Below, piece after piece: positions 26,310-35,869 of a DNA stretch of 64,000 nucleotides. The notes beneath the pieces are model-generated. The model ran no database searches. It was not told where the DNA came from and was given only the letters and a program-made list of their open reading frames with translations. A program made the translations under genes and the position numbers. The stretch is from assembly GCA_023401925.1 (NCBI GenBank), contig JAEXDA010000041.1:1-64000 (forward strand). Reading direction: 5' to 3'. The number at the start of each line of letters is the position of its first letter. The first letter of the stretch is position 1. Origin of the DNA: Bacillota bacterium (lineage in GTDB: Bacteria > Bacillota > UBA4882 > UBA8346).

Positions 26310-27677
26310 TTATTCATATACCGTAATTTTTTTGGTTTCACTACAGAGCAACCTTTTTTCTTTCCCCTTTATCCAGGTGTAAAGTTCAACGGGGTTACCC
26401 CATAACTCCGCCAAATGTTTCAGGGTCTCTCCAGCATAAGTCAACTCCAAATCACGGTCATCGTATTCGTGTTCTAAGATTAAAGTCCGATCTTTAAAGT
26501 TAAGTTCTTTCGCTTTAATCACCGGTATTGAGCCAGTGCCTACACTTGCACAAAGAGTGTCCCGGATGTGCTCCCAACCGTTTTTATCTGCGACTTCAGT
26601 CACGATAACTTTATCCTCACTGGCGTAATATTCAAACAAATGAAGCTCCTCGCACAATTCCCGTGTCAGATAACGCCGAATAAACGAACGGTCATTTTCA
26701 ATTTCCCGGGCCTCAAATATTTTAGCTAAGCTGAAACGCCTTTCCAGGTCCTTGAATATTGTAAATCCCAAATGGTAGGGATTGAGTCCGCGTTCATGAG
26801 GTCGAATCACTTGATGATGACGTTTCAAAAATTCCAAATGCAAATCAGGAGGTAAGCTCAAACTTTGGAGGAGCCGAAAATGCCAAAAACTGGCCCATCC
26901 TTCATTCATGATTTTGGTCTCAATCTGCGGTAAAAAATACTCGCTTTCATTGTGGACGATCCGTAAGATATCCCTTTCCCATTCTTCCATCCTACCATAT
27001 TCAACGATGAACCAGAGAAGGTCTTCTTCCGGCTCTAAAGGAATTTTATTCAAATTGGGCGGAGCAAGCTCCGGAGTCTGACCGAAAGCGTCCCTTTGCA
27101 TTTTCTGTTGATAATCACTGGATAGGCGTTTTTTCTGTTCCTCTACGCTCAGCCTGCGCCTTCCGAGCACCCGGTTAATCTGAAAACGCAAAGCATGGGC
27201 AGCATCCAAAATACGTTCAACCCTAAGATACCCAATACTGGGGTCTTGCAAATACTCCCGAATCCGATTCCCATGATTCTTGAAATTTTCAATGGTTAAC
27301 TCGGCCCGGGTCGTTCGAAAAAGCCGGTTATTTTTAAAAAAATCATTGTGCCCGTAAACATGGGCAATCGTCAATATCTGTAATAACAGGGAGTTATCCC
27401 GCATCAAGTATGCCAGGCATGGATCGGAATTAATCACCATCTCATAAGGAAGACCGCTTAAATTAAAGCGGTAAAAAGTATTGAGTCTGTCAAACGCCTT
27501 CCCGTAGCTCCAATGCGGATAATGGCAAGGCATACCAATATAAGCTTCATAACCCAACATTTCCTCATAAGAACAAATCTCGAATTCCTGCCCATAACAA
27601 TTCAGACCGGCTTCTTTTGCGGCTTTTTCGATCTGTTCATTCCACTTTTCGAGTTCCGAGATAGTAAATTCACCCAT
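26310..27677 (-). CDS. spoVR: SpoVR family sporulation protein
   Basis: A 455-residue protein of the SpoVR/YcgB family, needed in Bacillus for normal spore cortex formation; biochemical role still unclear. The family phrases ICSYEEMLGYEAYIGMPCHY, HWSYGKAFD, LPYEMVINSDPCLAYLMRDN, AHVYGHNDFFKNN and GWASFWHFRLL are present, with conserved histidines. The start at 27677 follows TTAGGAG; the longer reading to 27824 would overlap yhbH and lacks a site. It is the last gene of prkA-yhbH-spoVR, 58 bases after yhbH. Confidence 0.95.
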   Translation of the reverse strand: MGEFTISELEKWNEQIEKAAKEAGLNCYGQEFEICSYEEMLGYEAYIGMPCHYPHWSYGKAFDRLNTFYRFNLSGLPYEMVINSDPCLAYLMRDNSLLLQILTIAHVYGHNDFFKNNRLFRTTRAELTIENFKNHGNRIREYLQDPSIGYLRVERILDAAHALRFQINRVLGRRRLSVEEQKKRLSSDYQQKMQRDAFGQTPELAPPNLNKIPLEPEEDLLWFIVEYGRMEEWERDILRIVHNESEYFLPQIETKIMNEGWASFWHFRLLQSLSLPPDLHLEFLKRHHQVIRPHERGLNPYHLGFTIFKDLERRFSLAKIFEAREIENDRSFIRRYLTRELCEELHLFEYYASEDKVIVTEVADKNGWEHIRDTLCASVGTGSIPVIKAKELNFKDRTLILEHEYDDRDLELTYAGETLKHLAELWGNPVELYTWIKGKEKRLLCSETKKITVYE

Positions 27678-27735
27678 GGTTTCTCCTAACTTTTCGCAGC
27701 GCTCTGGAGCTTTACCGTTTTGCCAGATCATCGTT

Positions 27736-28905
27736 TTATTGTTCTTCACTGGCCAACATATCCCGTAGAGCCGGCCAAATATCTTCCCGTCCTTCAATTG
27801 AAACCAACGAAAAATTAGCGGCATGAATCTGTTCTTGATATAACTTCTTCATCGTGCTATAACCGGTCATGATTTCTCCATATCCAAACAAATTACACAC
27901 TTCGCATAATTTCTGAGCCAAGGCAACCGCTTTAGCGTTATCTTCATCCCAATTATCGCCATCACTACAGTGAAACGCGTAGATGTTCCACTGGGATGGC
28001 GGATAACGTTCCTCAATAACCTGCAAAGCTTTCTCATAACCACTGCTGATATAAGTACCGCCAGATTCCCCTTTATGGAAAAAATCGTCTTCGGTCACTT
28101 CCGCAGCCTGTGTTGTATGGGCAATAAACGCCAATTCAACCTGGTAGTACTTGAGCCGGATGAATTGATACAAAAGGAAGTAAAAACTGCGTGCCAAATA
28201 TTTTTTTGTCTGATCCATCGAGCCTGAAGTATCCATAATGCATATGACAACCGCATTCGACTCCGGAGTTCGTTCTTCCCTTATTCTATGATACCGGAGG
28301 TCCTCTTCCCGGAAAGGGAATCGTTCCTTCTCATTCGGAAGTTCCGGACTCAATTCGCTTTCTTCCTCATTTCGTTTAGTCCCTTGATGGCGCTTGATTT
28401 TTTCAATCACCGCCTTTTTTTTGGCGAGCCGCGGCGGTATTCCCTTATGTTGATATCCACTCCATTTCTGCCTGGTGATAGTTTCAATTTCGGCCAGATT
28501 TTTACGTTCCATAAACGGCAGGTTTAAATCATCAAATAAGTAACTGATAATCTCTTCCAGAGTTATTTCAGTTTCGTAAATGTCTTCACCGGGCTCACTA
28601 CCAGGACCCTGTCCGCCTGTTCCCCCCTTATCGGGGGTTCCCTGACGGTACACATCGCCCCGTTCTTCCTCTCCCGTACCGCTGCCAACTCCCGGTTGGT
28701 TTTTACCATAAATAAACTGATATTCTTTAAGGCTTTTGATGGGTATTTTAATTTTCTTTTGACCGCTCTGGCCAATAATGCTCTCTTCAGCAATAATTTG
28801 GCCGATGTTTTTTTTGATCGATTGTTCAACCAATTGACGATGTCTGCGACGATCTTCGCTCGCCCGCCCCGAGTCTCCGGAAGATTCCCGAAAAACAGCC
28901 ATCAT
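27736..28905 (-). CDS. yhbH: YhbH/DUF444 family sporulation protein with VWA domain
   Basis: A 389-residue protein of the DUF444 family. The N-terminal part is basic and charged, with a glycine-rich stretch at about 70-105 (GVGSGTGEEERG, GGTGGQGPG). The C-terminal von Willebrand A-like domain has the MIDAS motif DTSGSMD at 225-231. Partner of PrkA in stress and sporulation signalling in several bacteria. AAGGTG lies just before the ATG pair. It is encoded between prkA and spoVR, the arrangement conserved in spore formers. Confidence 0.93.
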   Translation of the reverse strand: MMAVFRESSGDSGRASEDRRRHRQLVEQSIKKNIGQIIAEESIIGQSGQKKIKIPIKSLKEYQFIYGKNQPGVGSGTGEEERGDVYRQGTPDKGGTGGQGPGSEPGEDIYETEITLEEIISYLFDDLNLPFMERKNLAEIETITRQKWSGYQHKGIPPRLAKKKAVIEKIKRHQGTKRNEEESELSPELPNEKERFPFREEDLRYHRIREERTPESNAVVICIMDTSGSMDQTKKYLARSFYFLLYQFIRLKYYQVELAFIAHTTQAAEVTEDDFFHKGESGGTYISSGYEKALQVIEERYPPSQWNIYAFHCSDGDNWDEDNAKAVALAQKLCEVCNLFGYGEIMTGYSTMKKLYQEQIHAANFSLVSIEGREDIWPALRDMLASEEQ

Positions 28906-29109
28906 AAAACACCTTCCTTCCAGTCATGTTATTTGTTATTCGTTACTAGTCACTGGTGATTCGTTTGCTGTTCCAAGCTTTCGGTTCTCACCTGAGTTTT
29001 GGGTTGGGCTTCCAAAGCATGGCTGCCATTCAACTAATAAACACTTAATAACTGTCCTTCCCCTCGAATAACATATAACCAATATACTAATAACTGGTTT
29101 GAACTGTTT

Positions 29110-31038
29110 TTAATCTTTCCACAAATTATTGGCCGCGTATTTCAGAACCACATTGCAGCAATGATCACAATATCCGTTCTTGTTCATTTCCGCTACCATT
29201 GCATTATACTTCTCGTTTTGTTCCTTATCTCTAACTTTGGACTGGGTAATCACCCTCGACAACTCTCTCACTGAAGCAGTCAACTTCTTTTCTATAGCCG
29301 CCTTAAGTGGCTCATAGCTGTTATAATCAAGAGCTCCTCCATTTCGAAGCACAAAAAACATATACGCCGTTACATCCTGTCTGAAACCCTTGGCAGCGGT
29401 TCCTGTAATACCAATTTGCTCCTCAATGGATTGTAGAAATTTCTCATCCGGTTCAAGTTCTTCCCCGGTATTTTTGTCCTTGAGCTTGGTCCGATTGGCA
29501 TAGGCCTCGGCATGATCAAGATAATTGTTGAATAAATCCTGAGCTTGCTCACGATAACCGTGGATAAAAGCTTTGGTAACTTCTAATTCCAAGATTTTAT
29601 GATACTCTTTGCGTAAAATGTTTTGTAAAAAACCTAGATAACGCTTACGGTCGTCCTCCGACAATGATAGTTCCTTGACCGATTTAATCATCGTGTCTAA
29701 AACCGAAAGCGGATTGATACAATCATTCTCCGATTCCGATAGGGCAATATCCAGGCTTTTCATTATAAAACGGGTCGAAATGCCGCTCATACCTTCCTTA
29801 ATCGTTGCCTCCTCGCGGAGTTCAACAATATCCACTTTCTTCGTGCTACCCTGTTCCAGGATTTCTTCTCCATTATAGATTTTGAGCTTGGTCAGGGCAT
29901 CAACCTTGGCCGATGGCGAGAGCCGGGTAAGAATCGCAAACATCGAGGCAATTTCGATTGTATGAGGCGCGATATGTGCTTTGAAATTGCTTTGGCGCAG
30001 AATTTTCTGATAAATCTTGATCTCTTCCCCAAGTTCCAAACAATACGGAACTTCAATCTTGACAATCCGGTCCAAAATAGCTTCATTGGTATGGTCGGAC
30101 TTAAATTTATTCCATTCCGCCTCATTGGAGTGGGCTAAAATAACCCCGTCAAAATAAATCATGGCTCCTTTGCCGGGAGAGGGAATCGATTTTTCCTGAG
30201 TCGCAGTAATCATGGTGTGCAAATATTCAATCTCATTTTTGAATACTTCGATGAATTCAACCAGGCCACGGTTCCCCACATTAAATGCACCGTTTAAGGC
30301 AAGAACACGCGGATCATCTTCGGAAAAGAGATCCATTTTCGAAATATCAACGGAGCCGATTAGCACAGAGGTATCTTGATTATTCGGATCAACAGGCGGT
30401 ACGACACCGATGCCTTTACGGGAGCGAATCGAAAACTCCCCGGTTTCAACAGGCATTTTTTCATACTCGCCATTATATTCGTTCTTCAAGCGGTACCGGC
30501 AGATCGGACAAAGATCACCCTCAATATCGACTTTCAATAGCTGGGCGAAATCAGCTCGCAGATGTTTGGGAATTAAATGCAAAGGTTCTTCCCGCATCGG
30601 GCAACCTTTAATTGCATAAATCGGTGGCGCTGATTCCAAGGACCGCTTTAATTGTTCCATAATAGAGGATTTTCCTGCACCGACTGGTCCCTCAAGATAC
30701 AGAACTTGACGGGATTCCTCACCCCTCATGGAGGCTGCATGAAAAAAACGGACAATTTTCATTAACGTTCGATCAATCCCATAAAAGTCATCAAAGAATT
30801 GGTACTTTTTAAGGATATCATTCCCGTAGATCCTACGCAATTTGGGATTTTCCTCGGTTTTAATCACTTCGACACCGGGAGCTGTAATTAACTGGTAAAG
30901 CCGTTGGTGTGCTAATTGCACGATTTCGGGATTTTCCTTCACCTTTTCCAGATAATCCAAAAAAGTCCCTTCGTAATGGTGATGGGTCCGTTCCGAACGA
31001 TCTTTCTTTATTAATTCGGCTATCTCATTAGGTTCCAT
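29110..31038 (-). CDS. prkA: PrkA serine protein kinase
   Basis: A 642-residue PrkA/YeaG family protein: an N-terminal AAA+ domain and a C-terminal region of eukaryotic-kinase-like fold. Walker A is EGPVGAGKSS; the substrate-strand phrase LYLEGPVGAG and the zinc-like CPICRYRL/CDHCCNV cysteines are visible. PrkA influences sporulation in Bacillus and acts with YhbH. I start at the ATG at 31038, seven bases after GGAGGG; the ATG two codons earlier touches that site. It is the first gene of the trio, 204 bases before yhbH. Confidence 0.94.
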   Translation of the reverse strand: MEPNEIAELIKKDRSERTHHHYEGTFLDYLEKVKENPEIVQLAHQRLYQLITAPGVEVIKTEENPKLRRIYGNDILKKYQFFDDFYGIDRTLMKIVRFFHAASMRGEESRQVLYLEGPVGAGKSSIMEQLKRSLESAPPIYAIKGCPMREEPLHLIPKHLRADFAQLLKVDIEGDLCPICRYRLKNEYNGEYEKMPVETGEFSIRSRKGIGVVPPVDPNNQDTSVLIGSVDISKMDLFSEDDPRVLALNGAFNVGNRGLVEFIEVFKNEIEYLHTMITATQEKSIPSPGKGAMIYFDGVILAHSNEAEWNKFKSDHTNEAILDRIVKIEVPYCLELGEEIKIYQKILRQSNFKAHIAPHTIEIASMFAILTRLSPSAKVDALTKLKIYNGEEILEQGSTKKVDIVELREEATIKEGMSGISTRFIMKSLDIALSESENDCINPLSVLDTMIKSVKELSLSEDDRKRYLGFLQNILRKEYHKILELEVTKAFIHGYREQAQDLFNNYLDHAEAYANRTKLKDKNTGEELEPDEKFLQSIEEQIGITGTAAKGFRQDVTAYMFFVLRNGGALDYNSYEPLKAAIEKKLTASVRELSRVITQSKVRDKEQNEKYNAMVAEMNKNGYCDHCCNVVLKYAANNLWKD

Positions 31039-31625
31039 ATCCATCCCTCCGCTCTTAGCTAAAGAATTCAATCCACTCTGAATTTAACACAAATCCGGCA
31101 ATCAGCCTTTAAAATGATAACTTGCCGGATTAAGGTCTTAAAAGCCGCTCGAACCGGCTTCCGCTTTCTGGTAGAACACTCGTGCATTCAAATGGCTAAG
31201 AAAGGCTCTACTTAAGGAAAACACCTCTTGAATTTTGGTGCCTTTGGTTGAGACAATTTAATCGCTCACAGGATTACCGACGAAATCGGACTGTCTGTGC
31301 CGGAATCAATCGTAACTTCAGAATGATTTCATACAAATCGTGTTACTATATTTTATTATCAAAAACCCAGTTTGACGCCTACCCATTTTGTGGTTTCTTC
31401 GCAAAAAAGGCACATCCCATAGGTACTCCTAATAAAATAACTCAATTTTATCGATTTAGTAAATTTTTGCTCCGACCAAGTTTTGATAAAGGGATTTTGA
31501 AATTTATTGGACCGATTCATAAACAAGGAATAAAAAATAGTACATCAGTATTCGTTAAGCAGGGTTTACCAGAACCAAGCAGAATTATAAAAATAAACTC
31601 TCAAAAAGGTGCGGAGGTTTAGAAT
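31039..31625. other. Divergent spacer between prkA and gpmA
   Basis: No convincing gene in 587 bases. A perfect 10-bp inverted repeat, AATCCGGCAA (31092-31101) and TTGCCGGATT (31122-31131), lies about 60 bases upstream of prkA and could be an operator or hairpin. AAGCCG/CGGCTT follows near 31142. A TTG-initiated 124-codon frame at 31248-31622 has no ribosome binding site and unconvincing composition. Confidence 0.5.
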
Positions 31626-32369
31626 ATGTACAAACTGGTATTATTAAGGCATGGTGAGAGTATTTGGAATCAAGAAAACCGTTTCACGGGATGGACCGAT
31701 GTAGACCTTTCCGAAAAAGGGCGTCTTGAAGCCCAGGCGGCAGGGAAAACATTAAAAAATGAAGGTTACACTTTTGATATAGCTTTTACGTCCGTCTTAC
31801 AGCGGGCGATCAAAACTTTATGGATGGTACTGGAAGAAACCGAACAAACCTGGATCCCCGAGATAAAATCCTGGCATTTAAACGAACGGCATTACGGTGC
31901 GTTACAGGGATTGAATAAAGCGGAAACCATCAAAAAGTACGGTGAAGAACAAGTTCACATCTGGCGGCGGAGTTTCGACATTCTACCCCCTGCCCTATCG
32001 CCCGATGATCCACGATATCCTGGGAACGAGGCGAAGTATCATCATTTAACCCAAGAGGAATTACCCCTGACTGAAAGTTTAAAGGATACGATAAGCCGTT
32101 TTCTCCCCTATTGGCACCGGGAAATCGCTCCCCGAATCCAATCCGGACAAAACGTATTGATTACCGCTCATGGAAATACATTGCGGGCGCTGGTTAAACA
32201 TCTTGATGCCATTCCCGAAGCAGAAATTGCTCAACTGAATATTCCCACCGGAATTCCTCTTGTTTATGAGCTTGATGAAACGTTAAAGCCTCTTAAACAT
32301 TATTATTTAGGTAATCAGGACATTATTCACAAGGCCATTCAAAGTGTGGTCAAACAGGGAAAGGCCTGA
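31626..32369 (+). CDS. gpmA: 2,3-bisphosphoglycerate-dependent phosphoglycerate mutase
   Basis: Glycolytic enzyme interconverting 3- and 2-phosphoglycerate, 247 residues, the usual size. The phosphohistidine motif LVLLRHGES includes R8-H9-G10. ENRFTGWTDVDLSEKG, TSVLQRAIKTL, LNERHYGALQGLNKAE and the second catalytic histidine in VLITAHGNTLRAL are all canonical. GGAGG lies seven bases before the ATG. It is monocistronic. A stable hairpin at 32842-32873 ends the region before the convergent oligopeptide operon. Confidence 0.96.
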   Translation: MYKLVLLRHGESIWNQENRFTGWTDVDLSEKGRLEAQAAGKTLKNEGYTFDIAFTSVLQRAIKTLWMVLEETEQTWIPEIKSWHLNERHYGALQGLNKAETIKKYGEEQVHIWRRSFDILPPALSPDDPRYPGNEAKYHHLTQEELPLTESLKDTISRFLPYWHREIAPRIQSGQNVLITAHGNTLRALVKHLDAIPEAEIAQLNIPTGIPLVYELDETLKPLKHYYLGNQDIIHKAIQSVVKQGKA

Positions 32370-32420
32370 GGCTAAGGTCCCAATGGGTTGTGTTGATTTG
32401 ATCCTCCGCTGCTGAAAATC

Positions 32421-32838
32421 GGCCAACCCTCCATCTATCTTGGGGCTGTCTAAAAAGCAATTCAAAATTAATAAGAAATACAATATATAGCTTCATCGAA
32501 TGGTTTGACTTCAATATATTGTATTTCTTTATCGTTAAAATTTACTTTTGGGACAGCCCCACGAACTGTGAATCTGTAAGTGTTGTTGGGCTAACGAATC
32601 CTAGTTTCTCCGGCCTGGCCTAAAACCTTTTGGAACAGCAGTTTTGCGGCTCATATCCCACAAAAAAGCTTTAACAGGGCATACACGAAGCGCTTTCGTG
32701 AGGCTGTCTAAAAAGCAATTCAAAATCAATAAGAAATACAATATATAGCTTCATCGAATGGTTTGACTTCAATATATTGTATTTCTTTATCGTTAAAATT
32801 TACTTTTGGGACAGCCCCAGCAAGATGGAGGGTTGGCC
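32421..32838. repeat. Composite module: two palindromic elements inside a 16-bp inverted repeat
   Basis: GGCCAACCCTCCATCT (32421-32436) and its exact reverse complement (32823-32838) bracket two 119-bp elements, copy D (32442-32560) and copy E (32700-32818). D and E differ at about two bases. Each is itself a long palindrome with ends GGGGCTGTC (GAGGCTGTC in E) and GACAGCCCC and inner arms built on AAGAAATACAATATAT. The 139-bp spacer begins ACGAA and ends TTCGT. No coding sequence. Confidence 0.8.
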
Positions 32839-32841
32839 TAA

Positions 32842-32873
32842 AAAGCACCACCGGCTAAAGCCGGTGGTGCTTT
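32842..32873. terminator. Bidirectional intrinsic terminator
   Basis: AAAGCACCACCGGC (32842-32855) and GCCGGTGGTGCTTT (32860-32873) form a perfect 14-bp stem with a TAAA loop. It lies between the convergent gpmA and oligopeptide-transporter units. T-runs are short in both directions, but the stem is very stable. Confidence 0.7.
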
Positions 32874-32927
32874 AAGTTCTCCCCTCGGAAACGATTGAAA
32901 CGCCGAATTTCAAAACGTCCTCCGGCT

Positions 32928-33896
32928 TTATTTCGTGCACAAATGACAAGCAACCCAGTGCCGGGGCTGTGCTTCGATAAACTCCGGCATTTGACGGCTA
33001 CAAATATCCATCGCCTCCGGACAACGGGTATGAAATCTGCACCCTTGCGGGGGATTAATTGGGCTCGGGACGTCACCGGTCAAGATAATCCGCTCTTTTC
33101 TAGCTTTCGGATCCGGGATCGGAATCGCCGAAAGTAGAGCTCTCGTATAAGGATGCAAGGGTCTGGCATAGAGCTCACCCCCCTCGGCAAGTTCTACCAA
33201 TTTGCCAAGATACATCACGCCCACCCGGTCACTGACATGCTTCACCACATTCAGGCCATGGGCGATAAAAAGATACGTCAGCCCGAACTCGGCCTGTAAG
33301 TCTTTGAGCAGATTTAAGACCTGGGACTGGATGGAAACATCCAAAGCCGAAACCGGTTCATCACAAACCACTAATTTCGGGCGAGTTGCCAATGCCCTTG
33401 CAATACCGATACGTTGACGTTGTCCTCCGCTAAATTCATGAGGATAACGGCGGGCATAATTGGGATCTAGGCCAACCAATCCCAGCAATTCCTGGACTTT
33501 ATCCCGACACTCTTTCCCCTTGGCCAAACGGTGCCGTATCAACGGCTCACCTACGATCTGTTCCACTGTCATCCGGGGATTCAATGAAGAATATGGATCC
33601 TGGAAGATAATCTGCATCTGGCGCCGCATTTGCCGTAAATTTTTGGGGGAAAGCGCCGATAACTTTTGGCCGTCAAAAACAATCTCCCCGGAGGTCGGTT
33701 CTAACAAATGCAATATCAAACGGCCGATGGTGGTCTTCCCGCAACCGCTCTCGCCTACCAAACCCAGGGTTTCTCCTTCGCCAATCGTGAAACTGACGTC
33801 ATCCACTGCTTGGACATTGGTTAATACCCTGCCGAATAAGGTCCGATTCACCGGAAAATATTTGCGTATATGTTCAACCTTGACTAAATCCGCCAT
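32928..33896 (-). CDS. Oligopeptide/dipeptide ABC transporter ATP-binding protein (OppF/DppF)
   Basis: Second ATPase of the peptide importer, 322 residues. Walker A is GESGCGKTT, the signature is FSGGQRQRIGIARALA, and Walker B is LVVCDEPVSALDVS. The C-terminal oligo_HPY extension has PSPINPPQGCRFHTRCPEAMDIC, with cysteines typical of an Fe-S or metal site. Its ATG directly abuts the stop of the OppD-like gene. It is the last gene of the five-gene operon. Confidence 0.94.
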   Translation of the reverse strand: MADLVKVEHIRKYFPVNRTLFGRVLTNVQAVDDVSFTIGEGETLGLVGESGCGKTTIGRLILHLLEPTSGEIVFDGQKLSALSPKNLRQMRRQMQIIFQDPYSSLNPRMTVEQIVGEPLIRHRLAKGKECRDKVQELLGLVGLDPNYARRYPHEFSGGQRQRIGIARALATRPKLVVCDEPVSALDVSIQSQVLNLLKDLQAEFGLTYLFIAHGLNVVKHVSDRVGVMYLGKLVELAEGGELYARPLHPYTRALLSAIPIPDPKARKERIILTGDVPSPINPPQGCRFHTRCPEAMDICSRQMPEFIEAQPRHWVACHLCTK

Positions 33897-34880
33897 CTAG
33901 CCGTTCACTCCTTCCGTGGTATGGCGCCAGCAACAAACACGGCGTCCATTTCCCAAATCCAGCAAAACGGGACGTTCTCTCCGACAACGCGAACCCGCCT
34001 CCGGACAGCGCGGATGGAATGAACAGCCCGATGGCAGTTTGGCCAAATCCGGAACTGAACCTTCGATCACATAAAGCTGGCCGTGATCCCCGTCCATTTT
34101 CGGAATAGATCGCAACAGTCCAATCGTGTAGGGGTGCAATGGTTCAGCAAATAAATCTTCAACCATCGCCTCTTCCATCAACTGGCCGGCATACATCACC
34201 ATGACCCGATGAGCCATCTCCGCAACGACTGCCAAGTCGTGGGTAATCAATAGGATCGCCATTCCAAAATCATTCCGCATCTTGCGCATTAAATCAAGGA
34301 TTTGGGCCTGAATGGTTACATCCAAGGCCGTAGTGGGCTCGTCCGCAATTAATAAATCGGGACGGCAAGAGAGGGCCATGGCAATCATCACCCGCTGCCG
34401 CATCCCGCCTGAGAGTTGATGGGGAAAGTCATGAGCCCTTTTCTCCGGGGAAGGTATCCCGATGGTTCGTAAAAGTTCCACTGCCCGTTCCCAAGCTTCT
34501 TGCTTTTTTAAACCTTGGTGCAGGATAATTGTTTCCGCAATTTGATCTCCAATCCGGTGGACCGGATTGAGCGAACTCATCGGTTCCTGAAAGATCATGG
34601 AGATTTTATTGCCGCGAATCTCGCGCATCTTTTTTTCAGTTAACTCCAGTAAGTTTTCACCATGGAAAGAGATCCGGCCACCAACAATTTTCCCGGGAGG
34701 ATTGGGTATCAATCTCATAATCGACAGTGAAGTCACCGACTTGCCGCTCCCGGACTCGCCTACGATCGCTACCGTTTCTTTTTCCTGTACCGAAAAACTG
34801 ATATCATCAACGGCGCGGACAATGTTGCCTTCGCTGATAAATTGGGTTTGCAAATTCTCAATTTTAATAAGTTCCGCCAT
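33897..34880 (-). CDS. Oligopeptide/dipeptide ABC transporter ATP-binding protein (OppD/DppD)
   Basis: First ATPase of the peptide importer, 327 residues. Walker A is GESGSGKSV, the signature is LSGGMRQRVMIAMALS, and Walker B is LLIADEPTTALDVT. The C-terminal oligo_HPY region has PKMDGDHGQLYVIEGSVPDL and the SGCSFHPRCPEAGSRC cysteines. The start follows the permease gene closely and its stop touches the OppF start, so the two ATPases are probably translated together. Confidence 0.94.
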   Translation of the reverse strand: MAELIKIENLQTQFISEGNIVRAVDDISFSVQEKETVAIVGESGSGKSVTSLSIMRLIPNPPGKIVGGRISFHGENLLELTEKKMREIRGNKISMIFQEPMSSLNPVHRIGDQIAETIILHQGLKKQEAWERAVELLRTIGIPSPEKRAHDFPHQLSGGMRQRVMIAMALSCRPDLLIADEPTTALDVTIQAQILDLMRKMRNDFGMAILLITHDLAVVAEMAHRVMVMYAGQLMEEAMVEDLFAEPLHPYTIGLLRSIPKMDGDHGQLYVIEGSVPDLAKLPSGCSFHPRCPEAGSRCRRERPVLLDLGNGRRVCCWRHTTEGVNG

Positions 34881-34891
34881 TTTGCAGTCTC

Positions 34892-35773
34892 CTATTGCTT
34901 AAGTCTAGGGTCAAGCGCATCCCGTAGTCCGTCACCCAGCAAGTTAAATGCTAACACCGTAACCGTAATCGCAATGCCGGGGAAAGTAACGATATGCGGC
35001 GCAGAAAAAATCGCCGATCTTCCGCTCCCTAACATCGCTCCCCATTCCGCTTCCGGAGGCTGCACTCCCAAACCCAGAAAACCCAGGAAGGCTGCTTCCA
35101 AAATAGCGGCGGAAATACCCAAAGTCGCCCTTACAATAATCGGTGCCATGACGTTGGGTAAAACATGATAACTGATGATTTGCAGGTCATGATCGCCGAT
35201 GGCCCTAGCTGCTTGCACATAGTCATTTTCACGCACCGAGAGGACCGATCCCCTTACAATCCGGGCATACTCCGGTATGGCGACGATCCCGATGGCGATG
35301 ATAGCATTGTCCAAGCCACGTCCCAGCGCCATCATAAAGGCCATTGCCAGTAATAAAGGAGGAAATGCCAGCATGATATCCATCAGCCGCATGATCATAT
35401 TGTCGATCCATCCCCCGTAATAACCGGCAAAAGCTCCCAGGATAATTCCGATAAACAACGAAAGAGCTACCGCTTCCATACCCACCCGGAGCGATATCTG
35501 GGCACCATAAATGATGCGGCTCAGGATATCCCGGCCTAATTCATCCGTACCCAGCCAATGGGAAAAGCTCGGAGGCTTCAGACTAATTGGTAAATTGCTC
35601 TCCTGGTAATTATAAGGGGCAATCCATGGCGCAAAAACGGCTACGATGATCAAGAGCGCCAGAATGATCAAACCTGCCATCGCCGCGTGATTCCGGCGAA
35701 ATTGTTTCCAAAATTCGAGCCAGGGGGATTTTTTTTCTGTTGTTCCGATTTCAACATCAAGTTCAACCGCCAT
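34892..35773 (-). CDS. Oligopeptide/dipeptide ABC transporter permease (OppC/DppC)
   Basis: Membrane permease of 293 residues. The N-terminal OppC region has a single helix and the phrase SHWLGTDELGRDILSRIIYGAQISL; the EAA loop is YVQAARAIGDHDLQIISYHVLPN. The ATG at 35773 follows GAGGAG by seven bases; the ATG five codons upstream is not supported. It lies between the other permease and OppD-like genes. Confidence 0.93.
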   Translation of the reverse strand: MAVELDVEIGTTEKKSPWLEFWKQFRRNHAAMAGLIILALLIIVAVFAPWIAPYNYQESNLPISLKPPSFSHWLGTDELGRDILSRIIYGAQISLRVGMEAVALSLFIGIILGAFAGYYGGWIDNMIMRLMDIMLAFPPLLLAMAFMMALGRGLDNAIIAIGIVAIPEYARIVRGSVLSVRENDYVQAARAIGDHDLQIISYHVLPNVMAPIIVRATLGISAAILEAAFLGFLGLGVQPPEAEWGAMLGSGRSAIFSAPHIVTFPGIAITVTVLAFNLLGDGLRDALDPRLKQ

Positions 35774-35869
35774 CAAAGTTCTCCTCATCTATGAATTGAA
35801 ATTGAACCGTAAAAGATTCATGATTCCGTTTCAGGAGTGGTCCCGGAAATCCCGGAATCCGCAGCAATA

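Noticed and set aside
27678..27824. Longer spoVR reading
   Set aside because: It overlaps the yhbH C-terminus, lacks homology to SpoVR in that part, and a good site precedes the ATG at 27677.
31248..31622. 124-codon ORF upstream of gpmA
   Set aside because: TTG start, no Shine-Dalgarno, odd composition (many R, C, F), and it ends just before the gpmA ribosome binding site.
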